NCBI RefSeq assembly: GCF_005239135.1
Contig: NZ_QKNX01000001.1
Location: 744,001-808,000, forward strand
Length of the DNA stretch: 64,000 nt
Reading direction: 5' to 3'
Source: Natronomonas salsuginis
GTDB lineage: Archaea > Halobacteriota > Halobacteria > Halobacteriales > Haloarculaceae
Part shown: positions 60,607 to 64,000 of the stretch, in pieces
Numbering within the stretch: the stretch's first letter is position 1
Layout of the letters: the number at the start of each line of letters is the position of its first letter
Program-made: the position numbers and the translations under genes
The notes under the pieces: generated by a model
What the model was told of the DNA's origin: nothing
Seen by the model: the letters and a program-made list of their open reading frames with translations, nothing else
Databases searched by the model: none

Positions 60607-62280
60607 TCAGTCCCTCCGCGGAACCGTGAACGGAAGTCCCTCGATTCCGTCGCGCTGGAACGCCTCAATCGCCTGGTTGACCTCGTGGTACCCGAGAATG
60701 TCCTCTTGAATCATCCGCTCGATGATGTCCGCGCGGTACTGGAGATCGTCGTAGATCTTCCGCGTGTCCGGGTATCCGAGTAGCTCGGCGATTTGATCCT
60801 CCAACACGTAGGAGTTGTTCATCCCCTGAAAGACGATTTCGTCCTCGACGGGGTCCCAGTAGAACACCTGCCGAGTGACGACGCCCTCCATCTCCTTGGA
60901 GTACCCTTCGATCTCCTGCACGCTCGTCACTCGCCGAAGCACGTCGTCACCCTGCTTGACTCGGTTCTGGAACAACGCCACGTCGGCGTTATCCATGAAC
61001 GTCTCAGGGACGTTGATCGGTTCACCGGTGAAACGCTGGATCATCGAGACGATGTCCGACGCGTGGAAGGTCAACATCACCGGGTGGCCGGTCTGGGCGG
61101 CCTGAAACGCCATTCGTCCCTCCTCGCCTCGGACCTCGCCCACGATGATGTATTCGGGGCGGGATCGAAGCGCAGCCTCGACGAGATTGAACATATCGAC
61201 GTCTTGGGAGTCCTCGCCGCCGCCCTCGCGGGTGAGCAGTTGCTGCCACGTGTCGTGTGGCGGCATCACTTCCGCGGTGTCCTCTGCCGAGTAGATCTTC
61301 GAGTCCCGCGGGATGAACGACATGATGCTGTTCAGCGTCGTCGTCTTCCCGGAGGCCGTCTCGCCGACGACGAACACCGTCTGTTCGTTCTCCAGACAGA
61401 GCCACAGGTATGCCGCGAGTTCGGGCGACAGCGTTCCCCAGTTCGTGATCTGGTTGACCGACAGCGGCACCTCGCTCCCCTGTCGGATTGTCAGGCTCGG
61501 GCCCTTCAGACTCACGTCATCGCTGTAAATGACGTTCAGCCGGGAGCCGTCGGGGAGCGTCGAGTCGACGATCGGATCGGAGTCGCTCAGCGGATCGCCG
61601 ATCCGCTCGCCCATGTTTCGCAGCCAGCTGTCGAACTCGGCTTCTGTTCCGAAGTCGACCGTCGTCTTCACCATCCCGTAGACCTCGTGATCGACGTAAC
61701 ACTCGCTGGGACCGATGACGTGAATGTCCTCGTTAGCCGGATCGCGCATGACCGGTTCGAGCGGACCGAGGCCGACGATATCACGGTTCAGCCGGTATCG
61801 GATGTTCTCGAACGTCGCCTGTGAGACCTCCGTGATATTCGGGTCGATCTTGAACCGAATTCGTTCGAGGAGGTCCGCTGGCTCCCGCCCATCCACTCGC
61901 GTCGACTCCGCGAGCAATTCCTCGATTTGGTCGCCGTATTCGGACTCCCCCGTCGGAGCCTTCTTCGTGACGCTGCGCCGCAGCAGTTCGTCTTTTACCC
62001 CTTCGAAGATCTGCATTTCGTCCCCCGAGAGAGTCGGCTCGATCGCGTAGTACTTCATGTCGCGGCCGACGTCACCGTAGATGTGACAGTATATCGGCCC
62101 CCCGACCGGGTAGAGAACGTTCGGCCGATTCGTCTCGTACTCGCCGTCAGCCTCCTCTATGAACAGGGGAAACTCCCCGGTTATCTGTTTGAATTTCTTC
62201 AGATGCTCCCAGAGGTGCGGTCTGTTTGCCGCGGCCTGTCTGAGTTCGTCGGACGGTTGGGCTGTTCCATGTTCGGTCAT
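60607..62280 (-). CDS. arlI: Archaellum motor ATPase ArlI (FlaI)
   Basis: This 557-residue ATPase of the type IV pilus/secretion superfamily powers archaellum assembly and rotation. Walker A GETASGKT is at residues 306-313, the Walker B region RPEYIIVGEVRGEE at 374-387, and the His box TGHPVMLTFHAS at 397-408. The N-terminal 100 residues include the ArlX/ArlJ-contact region. It is preceded by arlH with two bases between them. Confidence 0.95.
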   Translation of the reverse strand: MTEHGTAQPSDELRQAAANRPHLWEHLKKFKQITGEFPLFIEEADGEYETNRPNVLYPVGGPIYCHIYGDVGRDMKYYAIEPTLSGDEMQIFEGVKDELLRRSVTKKAPTGESEYGDQIEELLAESTRVDGREPADLLERIRFKIDPNITEVSQATFENIRYRLNRDIVGLGPLEPVMRDPANEDIHVIGPSECYVDHEVYGMVKTTVDFGTEAEFDSWLRNMGERIGDPLSDSDPIVDSTLPDGSRLNVIYSDDVSLKGPSLTIRQGSEVPLSVNQITNWGTLSPELAAYLWLCLENEQTVFVVGETASGKTTTLNSIMSFIPRDSKIYSAEDTAEVMPPHDTWQQLLTREGGGEDSQDVDMFNLVEAALRSRPEYIIVGEVRGEEGRMAFQAAQTGHPVMLTFHASDIVSMIQRFTGEPINVPETFMDNADVALFQNRVKQGDDVLRRVTSVQEIEGYSKEMEGVVTRQVFYWDPVEDEIVFQGMNNSYVLEDQIAELLGYPDTRKIYDDLQYRADIIERMIQEDILGYHEVNQAIEAFQRDGIEGLPFTVPRRD

Positions 62281-62282
62281 TA

Positions 62283-63038
62283 TCAGGCGACACTTCGACT
62301 TTCGATGACGATTCCGGTACCCGATCTAACGGAGTAGCCGATCGAATCACCCACCTGCTCGCCCATTCCCGCGAACCGCTTGACCGAGATCTGTCGCCGA
62401 ACGTCGTTGCCGACTTCGACCATCTCCAGTTCGAAGAACACGTCCGCGATCGCTCGAAACGGTCCGATCGCATCACCGTCGACGGTCGAGGGATCGACCG
62501 TCAGGACGATGATCTTCCCCTCGGAGATCATGTCGCGGAAAAAGGAGATGATCTCCAGTGCGGCTTGTCGCTCCTCGTTTTTGCGGATCAACGCCTCGAA
62601 CGTCGGGTCGTTTCGAAGGATCGCATCGAAGGTATCGATAACGACCACGTCGGCCATCCACATCGTCTTTGCTTCCATCAGTCTGGTGAGGAGATCCATT
62701 CGATTCTCCTCGCCACCACCGGAGAGGACGCCACCGGTATCGAGGTTGGCGTGGAGAAACAACAGCCGCTCGTTGAGGATGTGGTCGACGACGTCGTACG
62801 ACAGCGAGTTCATCTGGTCGAGGAAGCCCCCGATGGTCAGTTCCGTCGAGAGGACACTCACGCTCGTCTCCTCCTGGCAGAATCCGTAGGCCATCCGCTG
62901 AGAGATCGCGCTCTTCCCGGCACCGTAATCACCCTCCATGAGGACGATACTTCCGCGCGGAATCCCCCCGCCGAGCTCTTTGTTCAGTCGGTCGTGATCG
63001 TCGAGTCCGAGCGATCGTATGTTTCGTGTATTTTGCAT
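62283..63038 (-). CDS. arlH: Archaellum ATP-binding protein ArlH (FlaH)
   Basis: This 251-residue protein is the RecA/KaiC-like ATP-binding component of the archaellum motor that forms a ring with ArlI. Walker A GDYGAGKS lies at residues 36-43 and the Walker B strand MADVVVIDTFDAIL near 128-141. Start ATG 63038 is standard. It follows the ArlD/E-like gene by nine bases. Confidence 0.94.
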   Translation of the reverse strand: MQNTRNIRSLGLDDHDRLNKELGGGIPRGSIVLMEGDYGAGKSAISQRMAYGFCQEETSVSVLSTELTIGGFLDQMNSLSYDVVDHILNERLLFLHANLDTGGVLSGGGEENRMDLLTRLMEAKTMWMADVVVIDTFDAILRNDPTFEALIRKNEERQAALEIISFFRDMISEGKIIVLTVDPSTVDGDAIGPFRAIADVFFELEMVEVGNDVRRQISVKRFAGMGEQVGDSIGYSVRSGTGIVIESRSVA

Positions 63039-63047
63039 GATGTCGCG

Positions 63048-64000
63048 TCACTCAACGTTGTCGTCGCGCCAGTCGAATCCCCCGGCGTTCCGTTCGTCGT
63101 GCTCGGAGCGATCCGGTGGACAGTGTCGCATGATTCGGGGGTCATCCGATCCGTCGATCTCACGCCCGCCGTCGGATTCGACTTCCCGGTTCGCAGGCTC
63201 TCGTCCGCTCGGATCGAACGATCGTTCGGCATACCTCCCACTTCGCCCCATACCGCTTCTCGCGTGAGGTCCCCCTCGATCGGTTCGCTCGTCGAAGGCG
63301 ACCATCCCCATGTCCGGGTTCGCGATACGGCTGATGTATCGGAGGCTCGCGTTGTGGTGTTCTACAGTCAACGAGGACTGCGGGTCGGGGGCAGCCTCGA
63401 CTCCGCCACCGAAGCCGTTCAAAAACGTCTGCAGCGCGTCGGCGGCCACAGTGTCGATCCACTCTATAGTCTCGTAGTACGCGATCGTTCGAGCCGCCCC
63501 GTCGACGCCAGCCTCTTCGACGAGGAATTCGAGCCAGTCCATGACGACGATATCGGCGGCGTACCCCGACGGCAACGCTTCGAGGTAGGGCTTCCCGCCG
63601 TCGATCGGCGAATCGGTACCGACCGTCGACGAGTCCGCTTCGTCGTCGATAGCGTCAATACCTCCCTCGTCATCGTCGGTGGCGTCGATATCTCCCTCGT
63701 CATTGTCGGTGGCGTCGATATCTCCCTCGTCATTACGGTCATCGAGATTCGGATCGGGGTCGGAGGCCGATGTATCGAAATCCGAATTATCCTCACCGAT
63801 TTCCGGATCGTCCGTTTCAGTATCGTCCAGCTCGTCAGCGTCCGTTGCCGCTTCGTCGTCCCACTCAGCCTCCCCTGAATCGTATTCCGCTTTGAGTTCC
63901 TCGAAGGACTTTCCGCCGTCTTCGCTTTCATCATCCTCGAACTCTTCGTCGAAGTCATCTTCAAAATCCCCGTCGAAGTCGTCCTCCAGTTCGTCGTCGA
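63048..64000 (-). CDS. Archaellum accessory protein ArlD/ArlE-like, 5' end outside window
   Basis: The minus-strand frame is open from the window edge to TGA at 63048-63050 and shows 316 residues of a longer protein. The conserved ArlD/E domain is clear: PYLEALPSGYAADIVVMDWL, then YYETIEWI and DALQTFLNGF. Upstream of it lies a very acidic, low-complexity region including a tandem 10-residue repeat with DEGDIDAT. The C-terminal 90 residues after SLRYISRIANPDMG are charged and unconserved. It probably contributes to the cytoplasmic ring that couples CheF signals to the motor. Whether it is ArlD or a fused ArlC/E type cannot be settled from this part. Confidence 0.85.
   Translation of the reverse strand, partial: DDELEDDFDGDFEDDFDEEFEDDESEDGGKSFEELKAEYDSGEAEWDDEAATDADELDDTETDDPEIGEDNSDFDTSASDPDPNLDDRNDEGDIDATDNDEGDIDATDDDEGGIDAIDDEADSSTVGTDSPIDGGKPYLEALPSGYAADIVVMDWLEFLVEEAGVDGAARTIAYYETIEWIDTVAADALQTFLNGFGGGVEAAPDPQSSLTVEHHNASLRYISRIANPDMGMVAFDERTDRGGPHARSGMGRSGRYAERSFDPSGREPANREVESDGGREIDGSDDPRIMRHCPPDRSEHDERNAGGFDWRDDNVE
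63661..63734 (-). repeat. Tandem 30-base repeat within the ArlD/E-like gene
   Basis: Two full near-identical 30-base units (63661-63690, 63691-63720) and a 14-base partial third (63721-63734) encode the repeated decapeptide DEGDIDATD-like sequence. Units 1 and 2 differ at only a few bases, which suggests recent slippage or duplication. It lies in the acidic linker before the conserved domain. Confidence 0.85.

Noticed and set aside
63661-63734. Regular 30-base units resembling a short CRISPR-like array
   Set aside because: Units are directly adjacent without spacers and stay in frame inside a coding acidic linker.

Overview
The window is chromosomal DNA of a halophilic archaeon (class Halobacteria). 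The predicted proteins are acidic and GC-rich, promoters carry TTTATA-like boxes about 27-33 bases before the start codon (leaderless or nearly leaderless transcripts), and the gene content is typically archaeal and haloarchaeal: TFE, aIF2-beta, pelota, RNase P p30 and Pop5, AglB, haloarchaeal-type malate synthase, archaellum genes and CheF. The genus cannot be fixed from sequence reading alone. I see no tRNA, rRNA, CRISPR array, insertion sequence or prophage. No gene-free gap exceeds about 260 bases.

Layout. 1-4.7 kb: the end of a PrkA-type kinase gene, then DUF444 and SpoVR genes in one operon. 4.8-6.4 kb: a DUF7344-like regulator, a lipidated HiPIP and a DoxX-like membrane protein. 6.5-9.9 kb: isocitrate lyase and malate synthase (glyoxylate cycle), then an XTP pyrophosphatase. 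10-14.5 kb: two MFS carriers, a molybdate/sulfate-type transporter, and a PIN protein with a 31-residue upstream ORF. 14.6-18.8 kb: a single-cyclin TFB-like protein, the oligosaccharyltransferase AglB, and an overlapping DUF368 lipid-carrier transporter candidate. 18.8-23 kb: an RNA/protein homeostasis cluster (RNase P p30, Pop5, proteasome alpha, SBDS, HflX). 23-32.4 kb: housekeeping genes (MoaC, Nnr, acylphosphatase, OGG-type glycosylase, DUF555, UPF0058, aIF2-beta, NAD-kinase-like, CinA-like, DUF5803, DUF2110, TFE, ferredoxin). 32.5-37.1 kb: a MutS-like ATPase, a tiny RHH protein, and a thiolase coupled to a catalytically degraded HMG-CoA-synthase/DUF35 fusion. 37.2-41.5 kb: RqcH, a DUF4013 membrane protein and pelota (ribosome rescue). 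41.5-51.6 kb: a divergent hypothetical/winged-helix pair, an MBL hydrolase, a membrane protein with a doubtful 3' end, an Lhr-like helicase, an unknown membrane-anchored exoprotein, LarA and RtcB. 51.7-64 kb: taxis and motility, with cheB-cheA-cheR-HEAT-cheF1 on the plus strand converging on arlD/E-arlH-arlI-arlJ-cheF2 on the minus strand.

Most of the window is recognisable core genome. The less ordinary items are the thiolase plus inactive-looking HMG-CoA-synthase/DUF35 fusion, the AglB-DUF368 coupling, the short leader ORF that overlaps the chosen start of cheB, the micro-ORF fused by overlap to a PIN gene, and the divergent deoxyribosyltransferase/TIR-like plus winged-helix pair.
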